Origin: Anthopleura xanthogrammica
Taxonomy: Eukaryota; Cnidaria; Anthozoa; Actiniaria; Actiniidae
Assembly (NCBI GenBank): GCA_964019055.1
Contig: OZ025208.1
Location: 9,740,539 to 9,804,538, forward strand
Direction of reading: 5' to 3'
DNA length: 64,000 bases
Shown here: in pieces, positions 41,774 to 52,207 of the stretch
Numbering within the stretch: position 1 is the stretch's first letter
Layout of the letters: each line of letters begins with the position of its first letter
Notes under the pieces: model-generated
What the model was told of the DNA's origin: nothing
Database searches by the model: none
Seen by the model: only the letters and a program-made list of their open reading frames with translations
Program-made: the position numbers and the translations under genes

Positions 41774-41805
41774 ATGTTGCTTTCCCACTTTTCCTTCTAT
41801 CCATC

Positions 41806-41817
41806 CTATTTTTATTG
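41806..41817 (-). terminator. Poly(A) signal of the acidic protein gene
   Basis: On the minus strand CAATAAAAATAG supplies an AATAAA about 75 nt downstream of the stop at 41889. Confidence 0.6.
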
Positions 41818-41888
41818 TAATCTGTGATTGGCCCATGTCCCATACATTTACATCAGACTGCACTCACCAAAATTAAGCTTAGAGCTTT

Positions 41889-44727
41889 TTACAATTTTCC
41901 AAGGAGGTCATCAACTTTATCGTCTTCAGGAACTTCTTTTTTAGCTTCTTCTTCTTTAGGAGCTTCCTCCTTTGGAGTTTCTACGAGTGCATCTTCTTTA
42001 GGGGTCTCTTCTTTAGGTTCATCTTCCTTAGGGGCCTCCTCTTCTTTAGGGGTCTCTTCAGGTTCATCTTCCTTAGGAGCCTCATCTTCTTTAGGGGTCT
42101 CTTCTGGTTCATCTTCCTTAGGGGCCTCCTCTTCTTTAGGGGTCTCTTCTGGTTCATCTTCCTTAGGAGCCTCATCTTCTTTAGGGGTCTCTTCTGGTTC
42201 ATCTTCCTTAGGGGCCTCCTCTTCTTTAGGGGTCTCCTCAGGTTCATCTTCCTTGGTCTCCTCATCTTCCTCAGGGGCTTCCTCATCCTTGGTCTCCTCA
42301 GGTTCATCTTCCTTGGTCTCCTCATCTTCCTTAGGGGCCTCCTCATCCTTGGCCTCCTCAGGTTCATCTTCTTTGGTCTCCTCATCTTCCTTAGGGGCTT
42401 CCTCGTCCTTGGCCTCCTCAGGTTCATCTTCTTTGGTTTCCTCATCTTCCTTAGGAGCCTCGTCTTCCTTAGTCTCCTCAGGTTCATCTTCGGTAGTCTC
42501 TTCTTCAGGTTCATCCTCAGAGGTTTCTTCAGGCAAGTCTTTGGTCTCCTCGGGCTCCTCGCTGTCTTCCAGCTCTGGGAGCTCATCCTCATCCTCTTCA
42601 GGAGTAGCAGGTGCCTCATCTTCATTGGTTTCTTCTGTCAAGGGGACGTCTTCGGTTTGCTGTGGGGCATCCTCTTGGTCGTCCACGTCATCGGCTTTGG
42701 AGAAAAAGGAAAAGATATGTTTAGCATTAAAAAAACACAATTCCGCATTTTTGGACTATTTTTGGACCCAGACGTAAAAACACTGTCAAGTACTCAAAAA
42801 AAAAAGAAAACAAAAATTATTGACGAAACAGTGCCTCAAGAGAGGGGACCCTATATATAGTGATTTGATCTTGTGTGCTTGGTTGGTTCATCTATAACTT
42901 AAGTTAAAATCCTGGCCCTCAGGCTCCTCTATTGTTTCATCATCTTATCCATTAGAATTATATTGCTTGATCAAAAACATGTCAATCAAGCACATTCCAA
43001 GCTCCTCCCACATCCTTTGATTATTCTATTTTAATGCCAAACTTGTTCGTACAGGAAATCGCTTCGCGTCCAAGAAGTATGCACCGTTGCGTAAGGACGT
43101 TGAGGTCACCATTAATATTGTATAATCTACTAGTGGAATATTAATGAAGTGATGGAATTGAAAACTTATGAGAAGGGGGGTGACTTTCGAGTGGCCTCGG
43201 CTCTTAACCAATCACAACGCGAAAAGCTGGTTTCCATCCAATCAGAGTGCTCTCATTAAGATTGTCTCTCATTCTGCTTGAAGTTGTAAGGGATGGTCAT
43301 GTGAGAGCCGTTTCTTGCAGCAACTGTAGTGACCTCCCAAGCTGAACCTACCAGCAAACTTATTACATTCCTTAGCCTTTAGTGTTCTACACTTCTACTT
43401 TTCTTAGCTAAAAACGGAGTGAAAACAGCTTTGTATTCGTAACCATAATAACTCTGCGTTACTACTGCGTTTCCGTGGGCAGTTTTGATTAGTTTCTATG
43501 CGGACGCTTCCAGATGTTCAGTAACTTATGCATTATTAAGATTTTTGTTTTGCACGAAATGCGAGAATTTTCCATCACGATTCTTGGCCACCACAAATGA
43601 TGCCAACGTTTAATTTTCTATCAAAAGAATTAAGTCCTACTGCATCTAAATCGCTTGAGAAACTATATCGATAGATCTAGACGTCTTAAGAGTAAGGGAT
43701 CAAGAGTTAACTATGAGTCTTTCTGTTGAATTTCCAACTCTTCATATTTTCAAATATTTTGAATCGTCCTATTTCTAGTTCCAAACGGATACGTAAGTGA
43801 GACTTAAAAGATTTAAGAACAAATGCTTCAACACTTCGACTTTTTTCCCTTTTCGTGCAGACACCTTCTAAAATTGTTTTTAAAGGACTTGAGTGTTCAC
43901 TAAGCGTGGCTCCTTTAAATGCTTCAAGCCAAATGTGGCGACAGAGTGCTCAATTAGTTTATCCTCTGATCCACATGATTTGGTACAACTTGATTAAAGT
44001 ACCGCAACAACTAATCACGAATTCAAATTAGCTCCTCCTTCTCTTCAAATGCTCTCCCAACCATTTCCACCAAAATGGTAATTTTTTCAAAAAAATCTTA
44101 AAAATTACAAGACTGGCATCAAATGTTAGTCTTTTTGCCTTTCTAACTGGTTCGTAAGAACTTTAGGTCGATTTTGTCGAAGGAATTAAGATGCGAAGCT
44201 TCAATGTAGCCTTTTCCAATCACATGACGACATCAAAAATTTTGAGTATCAAAAAAGTTCCCGTTATCTTTCGTGTTTAAACATGAACAAACGTAATCTC
44301 AGCATTTTAGGACTTAAGTTATGAATTTATGGCTTTTTCGACCGATTTCTATGGAAGGAATTGTTCCTGTCGTTGTTGCTACGCGATGTACTATTTCTAG
44401 AACAAAAATTTGTCTATCGTGGGAAAGTTTCTAAGACTTTAAAAAATTGTACCTTCTTCCTCTTCGGGTTTGTCTTCCTCCTTTTCCTCGGGAGCTGGTT
44501 CATCTTTTTGCTCTGCAAAACGATTTTAATGAAGTCAGGACAATGAATTTATGAAAAAATTTAAAGTCTAGTCAAAATTCTGTTGTCTCACCTTCCTCTT
44601 TTGGTTGTGGTTGTTCGACCTCTTTGGCTGGTTCCTCTGGCTTGGCGTCTTCGACAATCTTTTTCAGAGGCAAACCATGAGTGAACATGACCATGCACAC
44701 AAGCAAAGCGATCGTGAACTTAAACAT
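41889..44727 (-). CDS. Secreted glutamate-rich acidic repeat protein
   Basis: Three minus-strand exons: 44727-44592, 44512-44453 and 42694-41889 (stop included), all phase 1, about 333 residues. I start at 44727 because MFKFTIALLVCMVMFTHG is a clear signal peptide; the upstream ATG in the same frame would precede it. The rest is almost entirely Glu, Pro, Asp, Lys and Thr. Exon 3 has two tandem repeat types: a 15-residue unit (EAPKEDEPEETPKE, 45 bp) near the C-terminus, and a 20-residue unit (EETKEDEPEEAKDEEAP, 60 bp) before it. There are no cysteines in the mature protein. Highly acidic secreted proteins bind calcium and occur in coral skeletal matrix, so a biomineralisation role is a reasonable inference. 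A serine-rich ORF of 317 codons on the opposite strand is its shadow. Confidence 0.8.
42695..44452 (-). other. Large intron of the acidic protein gene
   Basis: About 1.76 kb without a recognisable exon. Unremarkable sequence; CCAATCACAACGCG and CCAATCAGAG near 43210-43240 are isolated CCAAT-type motifs. No further acidic exon is apparent. Confidence 0.5.
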
Positions 44728-46976
44728 TTTGATTTTGAATCGGATTGAAGATAATTTCCAAAAAAAAGTTGAATCAAAAACTTCGTATAACCTCAAGAGT
44801 GATCACACCTATATGTTCACAGCTCGACTAAGACCTTCTGTATGACGTGTAGGCTTCCAAACCCAGCCTATAACCTTACAAATGATTTGAATAACAATAC
44901 ACACGCATGCGAAACAGTCCTTTTAAAATCACATACGTAATTTCCCTTTTAAATTTTTTCAATGGATCTGTCACTTAAACAATAGAGTACGTACTCAGGT
45001 GGTCATTAACAGCACCGGGCATAAATTCCCGTTCGAAATTAAGCGACTGAAGCTTTATTAACACGGTCTATTAACCAATGTCAGTGAAAATACTGCCAAA
45101 AAAAAACGAAACTTAATTCATAGTAATCTCGTAGTAAAATCTTTGAGGGATATTCTTTTAGGGTTTTGAATATTGTGAATTCTTGAGTCAACACAATTGA
45201 AAGTGTTATGGAAATGTTTAAACAAATATCTAGAAAACAAGAATATTCCTGTATAGGTTTGAGAGATATTTGCATTTTCAATAATTTTGTCTACTAAAGA
45301 GCTATGGGGGGTTTTTGACTTAAAAATATAAATTATTTAATTTTCTTTTGTCAAAACACAACAGCTTTCTAGAAAAAGAAAACTTCGAAGTGAGTGATCT
45401 TGAAGGTTATTTATTTGAATTTTAAGAGAATCGGAAATCAAATCAAAGTTCATTGTAAGTTTAGATCTAAGTTATCAAGAATAATTAAAATAGCATAGTT
45501 TGAATGTGCTCAACTCGTGCATATCGTTATAACGGTTCATGGTCATGATAAAACAAAACAAAAATCATACATGTATTTGATCCAGATTTTATCGTCGATT
45601 CTTCTCTAGCCTTTCATTTTGTTGTTGAAAAAAAAAAACACAACGAATTATTCTATATTTCAAACCACGATCCTCAAAAATTACATACCCACGATTTATT
45701 CAATAGTGATTATGATAAAAAGACCCACAAGGCTTACTAGATAATCAACCAACTTTATGATAAAATCAAAACTCGAAAAAACATAATTTTAAGTTCTGAA
45801 ATATTTTGATTATTGTTGCGGTTTTGTTTTGTGTGTTCCTAGGGTACGGAACGTTCGCTAAACAATTTATATATATTATATATATATCTATTGAATTAAG
45901 CAAAGTTGAAACGTATTAGTAGCTTGGTCGGTGTTGTGCGATCACGCAGACATCAAGAGCCTAAATAAACATCAATCTTCCAGAAGAATGGATAATGTGT
46001 TCAGTGATGTATTTTTTGTTTAATAGCTATTCATCATCATAGAGTACATGGATTTGAGAAAAATTGCTGCTTTCAGTTTCGCTTGTGCTTAGTTTTCCGC
46101 AGTAAAGTAGTTTCGGAAACAAAACGGGGAAGTGGAGGGGAGGGGAGGGGGTATGGAAAAGCTGACAGAGGTACTTGTAAGGTATCTAGATGACGCCAAA
46201 AAAAAATCAATATTCACAAACAAGCAGCCTCCCACTGATATTATATTTACTATACAAATTGTCATGCAGCGCAGGTTTTGCACAGTAATACTCTCTACTA
46301 CTCCGATATTTCGTGCTAAATCTAACCCGGTTTAGCATCCAGTCTTCAGTTCCTATATGAATCCACTCAAAGCATTTTCACTCCACCTTCATCCATCGAG
46401 TAGTACTATGAATTACTCCGACTCTTCTCTCTTTGATTCTGGTAATATTGGTATACGTTACGTTTGCTAGGGTTTATGTTTCAGCCTTCCCTCTCCTCCC
46501 TAATCATTAACCAAACCTTATCAGATTTGACTTCATAATCGCTCTCAACTCCAAAGCTATCGCTTTATACTTATATACGAGACCGACACTAAGAACGGCT
46601 GCAAAGGAGACTAGGGAATTAATGACATAATATCTGAATTTCTGAAAACACTGCGTTTTAAGTCAACCACCATGAACCTACAAAAAGTCAGTCGAGACTG
46701 TTGACTGAGGATAATGGCAAACATTTTCCTATCCCAACAAGTGAAGTTCTTTGATACAAAGTGCAGCTTGAGGATGCTCACAGGAGGTCAAACTAACTGG
46801 TAAAAGATATCAAGTCGATCAAAAGTTATCAAGCTGTTGACACGTATGTACCCATAATCCTTGTGGGTTTCAGCTTTGTGGCTTTTCAGGTGACTAACTC
46901 TCTTGAAATGCATACTCCACACATTCTTCGAGCATGTGCAGTAGGAATTACAAAGTTCACTCCTTTGTCTTACCAC
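44728..46976. other. AT-rich intergenic region
   Basis: No gene recognised. Includes a short TA repeat (about 45870-45890) and a G-rich stretch (AGTGGAGGGGAGGGGAGGGG) near 46130. ORFs of 62-67 codons show no domain. Confidence 0.55.
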
Positions 46977-47094
46977 TAGCCTGCGTAGCAGGCCCTTATA
47001 AGGGGAGGTAAGGTGGACTGGGGAGGAGGGAAGGAATGAGGGCCCCTCCTTCCTTCCCTTCTCCTCCCCTCGCGAGGGCCTGCTACGCAGGCTA
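46977..47094. mobile_element. Foldback MITE, TAGCCTGCGTAGCAGGCCC
   Basis: TAGCCTGCGTAGCAGGCCC at 46977 and its perfect complement ending at 47094 enclose a GGAGG/CCTCC-rich imperfect palindrome, so the whole 118 bp can form one hairpin. Directly to its right is a CCACAGGTAGCCCAAG motif (47100). Confidence 0.8.
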
Positions 47095-48447
47095 TCTTAC
47101 CACAGGTAGCCCAAGTATGCCTTTTTGACTTAAAATAGGCCATAAAATAGGCCTTAAAATAGGCGCATGCTCGACGAAATGCCAGAGGGTCTTGGGAAAC
47201 CCTAGAATTTCAACTGCTCTGATTGGTTAGAATATTTGTCGCCATAGTTTTACAGTTTCAGATTTCTGGCTACCTCGCGCTTGGGTTTCTCTGACTCTCT
47301 GGCATTTCTTCCTCATGCGCAGTAAGAATCGAATGATATAGCTTTCGAGCATGCGCAGTAAGAATAGCATAGGTCTGAGGTCGAGAGTGAAATAGGAGTG
47401 AATATTGCGTGTGGCTAGTATGGGTTACTGATTCTTTCAAACACCTTTGCGCCAAATCAAATAACGCTTATAACGCGTGGCAAACTAGCCGCCGCTTTTA
47501 ACGCAGCGAAGCCCACTTTGGAAGAAAGTCTGACCAAGGGAAAAACGAAATATGCCTTTCTTTTTCGATTTCTTTTATTTCTTTGAATTGGGATCCCTGT
47601 GTTCAAAGTCCATATTACGACTACCGGTTGACAATGCATTGTGGAAATGATAAATGGTGAATGAATTATGACGTTGTTTATTATCTTTAACGCGTTGTCA
47701 TATCAACTGAGGTATATCAATACCAGAAAGCATCTCAGTGATTCAATATGGCAGACTAGCGATAGAATATGGGGCTGATCAAATGCGATTTTTCTTGAAG
47801 CAACTAAATTCTCGTTAACGCTAGAATACATATCGCCTAGTCGATCGACAGTAATAATACTCTGATCTCTGTCGATCTTTGATCAGCCCTTATTAATGTC
47901 TTTATAATCACGCTGTCTTTTAAATAGTCCCTTTCGCATGCAGTTCCCGTCTGCGCCATCTTGAAAGACTGGTAGCCGCGTGTCTTTGCATTGAAGCGAG
48001 ACGAACGGTGAGCTTGCAATGATAGAGACGTAAATAATTAATTGAATGAAGGTCTCTCTTCATGAACTTCTACGAGTCTAGGAGTGTTAGAACTGACAGC
48101 CCAAAAGTGGCTCAAGGGTTTGATAACTTTAATGGTTTTTTTTTCTTTGGTAAGCGAAATAAATTAAATAGATCACCAAGAGCCGGGCAATGCAACTTGC
48201 ATTCTGGTAGCACTAGCCTGTTGCTTCGATATTGACTACATATATCAGCCCAGAGGCTATAATGAGTGACATACACTACGCTCATGTTGAACAAGAGGCG
48301 ACAAAACCTTAATTACATAAGGTTCATGATCAATGTATGGCTTTATATTGAAATATGATATTTTTTTACTGGAAATTTTTTTCCAGTAAAATACTCAGGA
48401 GTTCCCCTCCAAAAATTATTCATTATTTATATAATAATTATTTTAAA
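47095..48447. other. Intergenic region with small repeats
   Basis: Two nearby copies of a segment with GCATGCGCAGTAAGAAT (about 47317 and 47351), and a short TIR element GGGCTGATCAAA...TTTGATCAGCCC (47774-47889). No coding exon recognised. A short hairpin (TTTTACTGGAAATTTTTTTC with complement) lies at about 48364-48393, just beyond the protease gene's stop. Confidence 0.5.
47774..47889. mobile_element. Short TIR element GGGCTGATCAAA
   Basis: Twelve-base perfect inverted termini 116 bp apart, no coding content; probable small MITE, single copy in this window. Confidence 0.5.
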
Positions 48448-49416
48448 TCAAATAACAAATAAGTCTTCTTCTTTGTAGTCAAATTCCCGATGAGTCATGG
48501 AAAAAAGTCTTCGAGTCTTTCGACAACAAACTGCACATAAAACCAAAGCTATGGAACAGCAAGGCACTATGGATACCAGAGCTGGATAGGGACGATTGGA
48601 ATCAATACGGCTCAAAAGACCAATGGCTAAACCAAAGCTGGAAACAGTCCACAGCAAACACTTCGAGCATTTGAAAAACGAGAACGAAAAATTTGAAATG
48701 ATAGCTCCAATGACTATATCCCCTGTGCCGAGAAAAACATGGGTCGTACTTTCTCCAAAACGAACTGTGAAGACTGCTGGAAGTTGCCAGACGTCATTTA
48801 TCTCAAACAGCTTACAAAGAAGGCTGCCACATTCACCAACACTAAATAGCTGAGGTACAGTGTTCATTTTGGCAAGCAGGCACACGTCGTAAACAAAGGC
48901 AGTCCATAGGAATATCTGAAGAAATGCGAAATTTCTAAACTGTACATGGCTGGCAAGAAGCGCAAACATTGCGATAATCACATTGTTTATAAGCCATCTG
49001 TATGATGTCCCAACTGATGAGATCCAAATTAAAGCAACAAGTATGCCGGTAAAGTAGCCAAATTTACCAGGAATCCACTGTGTAAACGCTAAAATCAAGA
49101 AGCTTATCACAGCAAAATGTTGTAATGCAACCATAACATTGGGATAGAATTGAAGAAACAACACAGTCAATGCCATTGTAGCAAAATATGAGAAGTTCAA
49201 CATCAAATACCATAGTATACTTGGCTTGGAATCTTCCTGTTCTTTTAACTCACTATTTGGAGAAGTCCTTGAAGGCAATTCTTTAGCAGTTATTGTCTTT
49301 GTGTTTGTTCCTGCTGTTGATGTGTCTCGCCGTCGGGTTTTCTCTCCGTAAAAAGCACTAACGAGAGTTAAAGCGCAAACTGAAGCGTCCATAATCCAAA
49401 AATTATACAGACTCAT
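48448..49416 (-). CDS. Presenilin/SPP-type intramembrane aspartyl protease
   Basis: A single uninterrupted frame of 322 codons. The three hallmarks of GxGD proteases are present in order: YD (Tyr176-Asp177 in FVYDVC), GxGD (Gly230-Thr-Gly-Asp233 in LGTGDIVIGA) and PAL (residues 278-280 in PYPALVSIVP). About eight or nine hydrophobic segments are visible between residue 68 and 298. The loop between the catalytic motifs is short, and GDIVIGA replaces the GDIVIPG usual in signal peptide peptidases. The order YD-GxGD-PAL and short loop favour the SPP/SPPL branch over presenilin. A hydrophilic N-terminal segment (about 25-65) may be cytosolic or lumenal; there is no large N-terminal protease-associated domain as in SPPL2. 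Intronless, unlike every other gene here with a clear model, so it could be a retrogene or an acquired gene. Function: cleavage of type II membrane peptides (family inference). Confidence 0.85.
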   Translation of the reverse strand: MSLYNFWIMDASVCALTLVSAFYGEKTRRRDTSTAGTNTKTITAKELPSRTSPNSELKEQEDSKPSILWYLMLNFSYFATMALTVLFLQFYPNVMVALQHFAVISFLILAFTQWIPGKFGYFTGILVALIWISSVGTSYRWLINNVIIAMFALLASHVQFRNFAFLQIFLWTAFVYDVCLLAKMNTVPQLFSVGECGSLLCKLFEINDVWQLPAVFTVRFGESTTHVFLGTGDIVIGAIISNFSFSFFKCSKCLLWTVSSFGLAIGLLSRIDSNRPYPALVSIVPCCSIALVLCAVCCRKTRRLFSMTHREFDYKEEDLFVI

Positions 49417-52207
49417 CTTTATCTTTTTTAGTCCGATAACACGAGCTGTTTCTTTTTGACTTCTAAGGTTACTACCTTGATTCGTTTATATCGTGATGGT
49501 GACGTCGCATCTCTCCAGTAGCACAAAGACCCCTACCATAATTAATAATTAAGTAAAAACCTAAGAAAAGACATTAAAAAAAACGCAGAAAGCGATAATT
49601 CTTTACTTAATCATCATGTAAGATGTACAAGTTTTTATTAAAAATTTCGATTCTAACCTAAAAAAAAAAAATTATTCAGACTCTAATTAAAGTTTGAAGT
49701 TTTAGTTTTGTTGCCACTTTGTTGTTAGAAGAATCAATATCAATTGTTGACCCGTTCTCTTTACAAGAGGATTAGCCAATGAATGTGTTAACCTGCTAAA
49801 CTACCTTACGACTACCTGCATGATTTTTTTCCCTTTGTTCTCTGGCTTTTGTTGAAATAATAAAATAATAAATACAAGCTACAAATTATTCTGTTTTAGC
49901 TACTCAAGGCTTCCTAAGGTCCTATTATTTGACCACACTTAGTTTTATCCTCTATCGCCAATCAAAATTCAAAATTCAATCAAAACTCCAACAGTGAAAA
50001 TATACCCAGTAACCGAGGATAACATTGCCAAATTCACAATTCAACAAAGCACTGAATTTCTGAGAGTGTTCTTTAGGCTTTGAGGAGAGTCACTCCTCGT
50101 TCATATCGTTTCTCGCAGTGCAAATTAATCAAGGCAAGCACCAAACAGTGACCAAAGGAAATAGAGGGATTCAAGGACAATTTCACAACAAAGAAAGTTT
50201 GACAGTTGTTTTGATTTTACAATAAAACTCAAAATAAATTTTTTAAAACGTACTCCTCAGTTGCCTTGGAAGGTCGGTAACGGATTCCTAGCTTGAGAGT
50301 GCTGAATAGCAACTTAAAAACCAGGATGCATCATTGACTTTTAAATCACGTCAGTTTGTCGAGGGTGATAGTCTCCTACGCAATCGCTGTTAGGGTCTAG
50401 GGGATAGAAAGTAGAGATGACCCTAACAGCGGCTGCGTAGAAGACTACAGTCAAACTCAAGCGTACCCCCCGTTTTTGACAGCACATTAATTTGCAACAA
50501 GTTATTTTGAGATTCGAAACAGGGAAATTGAATTTTTCAAAGCTCATTTGGCGGGGTAGCTTGTCGTCATGACAAGAAAAAATATAGCTGACAAGGCTTG
50601 CGAGTGTGTATTAAAAGCCGGTCAATCCTCCTTCATCATCCAAGATATCAAGCATATTCGCACCTCGACAGGATGAAAGTTGTTCAAAGTCGATGAAGCT
50701 TTTTAACTTACTGTCGTAGCTAGTGTACAGCCAAGGGTATTCAAGGTTCTTTTAGCCTATTCCTTCCTGCTCGCGCGAAGGCAAACTTATAAGGGGAAGT
50801 ATGGGATTTTGAGGCAGTTTTGTTCTTTTTTTCTTTTGCGCGCATCGATATTCGAATTCACTTCAAAACTCGATTTTCTTGACCGATTTCGAGAGCACAT
50901 TAATTTCCAAGGATATTTAAGATTCTTTTAACCTATTGCTTCCTTCTAGCACGAAGGCAAACGTGTCAGCTTAGCTAGAATTATAATCGTAAAGGAAGCT
51001 GTAGTTGTTTTAATATATAGTCATTTGAAAAAACGTTGTCATTGACCGGCTCCGCGACTACGCGACCGAAACGGAGTATGGGTAGAAATCGCTGAAGCGC
51101 TTAATTATTCGCTCTGAAGTAGGTTTTTTTGCCTACTAATGAGATAACACAAGCAGCAACCCTTTCAACGTTTGTCTTCGAGTTTTTCGAAAGGAAGACA
51201 AAAGTCTATATGACTAATATTCAGTCAAAGATGTTCCCAATTTTGGAACTGTTAAGTCATTAAAATACTATTTCGCCAGCGAATTTTCGTACTGTAAGCC
51301 CGGCGCATATTTAATCAGTTAAGAATTAAACAGCGTCAGTGTTTTTTACCCATACTCCCATTCGGGCTAGTCGCGTAGTCGCGGAGCCGGTCAATGACAA
51401 CGTTTTTTCAAATGACTGTATATAGCCCCATATAGCGTTACTATACCTAAAAAAGTCTCTTAACTTCAGTTCTAGACAAGCTCTTAACTTTAAGCAAAAT
51501 TGATATCATTGAAAAGCTTAGTTTCAATCAAGAGAGCATAAATAAATTTATTCTCTTTTTGTTCAATTACTAACAAATATGATATTTCTGGTGTTCTGTC
51601 AAAGTTTTTGACAATTTCCCCTCTCTACGGTCCCAATGATTTTTTGTGACAATTTTGACCCTCCCCTCCCATACACGGGATAACTCACTCGAATGGTCAC
51701 GAACGGTTTGCGAAGAAATAGCTATTGTTACGGGGATTAGTTAGTTTAATTTATAGATAATTGTCGGAAAATATTCGAATTTTCCGCCGAACGAAAGGCT
51801 ATTGTTCCGATAAGCCGTCGATAGAATCGGTAAGTTTTTGACTTTACATAGCTTGGGCTACCTGTGAAATGGCTTCACATCACCATGGCAACAGATGTTT
51901 ACCCAAGCCGAGTAGTCCTGGATTCTCATCCAAACCAACATGGCGGTCAAACGGTGTTGTTGTAACTTGAAAACTTCTCGAACTTTAAACATAAAAATCA
52001 GCTAGTTTTCTTATTTAGAAGACAATATTATTTAGTTAAAAAACCATGTGGTTATCAATTTCGCCATAAGGAATTCATTTTTACGATATGACGCACTAGC
52101 ATGTAAGAAAAAAGCATTATTTTATCGACGTCTTGGTGACAAAATTTATGCCCAGAAACAGTTTTGAAAACCAAAACCAAGTTCAAAAACCTTTAATTTA
52201 AAAAGAG
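49417..52207. other. Intergenic region between protease and DNAJC27
   Basis: Contains the TIR element at 51014-51424 and the GCTTGGGCTACCTGTG motif at 51851-51866. No coding exon recognised. The protease promoter should lie just above 49416 and DNAJC27's just below 52208 (CCAACATGGCGGTCAAACGG near 51940 is a housekeeping-type context). Confidence 0.55.
51014..51424. mobile_element. MITE with long TIRs (GTCATTTGAAAAAACGTTGT)
   Basis: TATATAGTCATTTGAAAAAA at 51014 and its inverted complement ending at 51424 extend as TIRs of about 55 bp that include CCGGCTCCGCGACTACGCGA. A further pair (GGAGTATGGGTA / TACCCATACTCC) lies just inside. No coding capacity. Confidence 0.85.

Larger units (their letters stand above)
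38680..41880. other. Intergenic region downstream of MFF
   Basis: Contains the MFF 3' UTR at its left end, an inverted-repeat element (39607-39965), an isolated CCACAGGTAGCCCAA-type motif (40134-40147), a diverged dispersed repeat (40830-41160), and a CTTT microsatellite (41731-41773). ORFs of about 62-63 codons at 39128 and 40270 show no recognisable domain. A minus-strand AATAAA at about 41807-41815 serves the acidic protein gene. Confidence 0.6.

Noticed and set aside
41824..42777. 317-codon serine-rich plus-strand ORF
   Set aside because: It is the antisense shadow of the acidic repeat exon; the minus-strand gene has signal peptide, splice sites and poly(A) signal.
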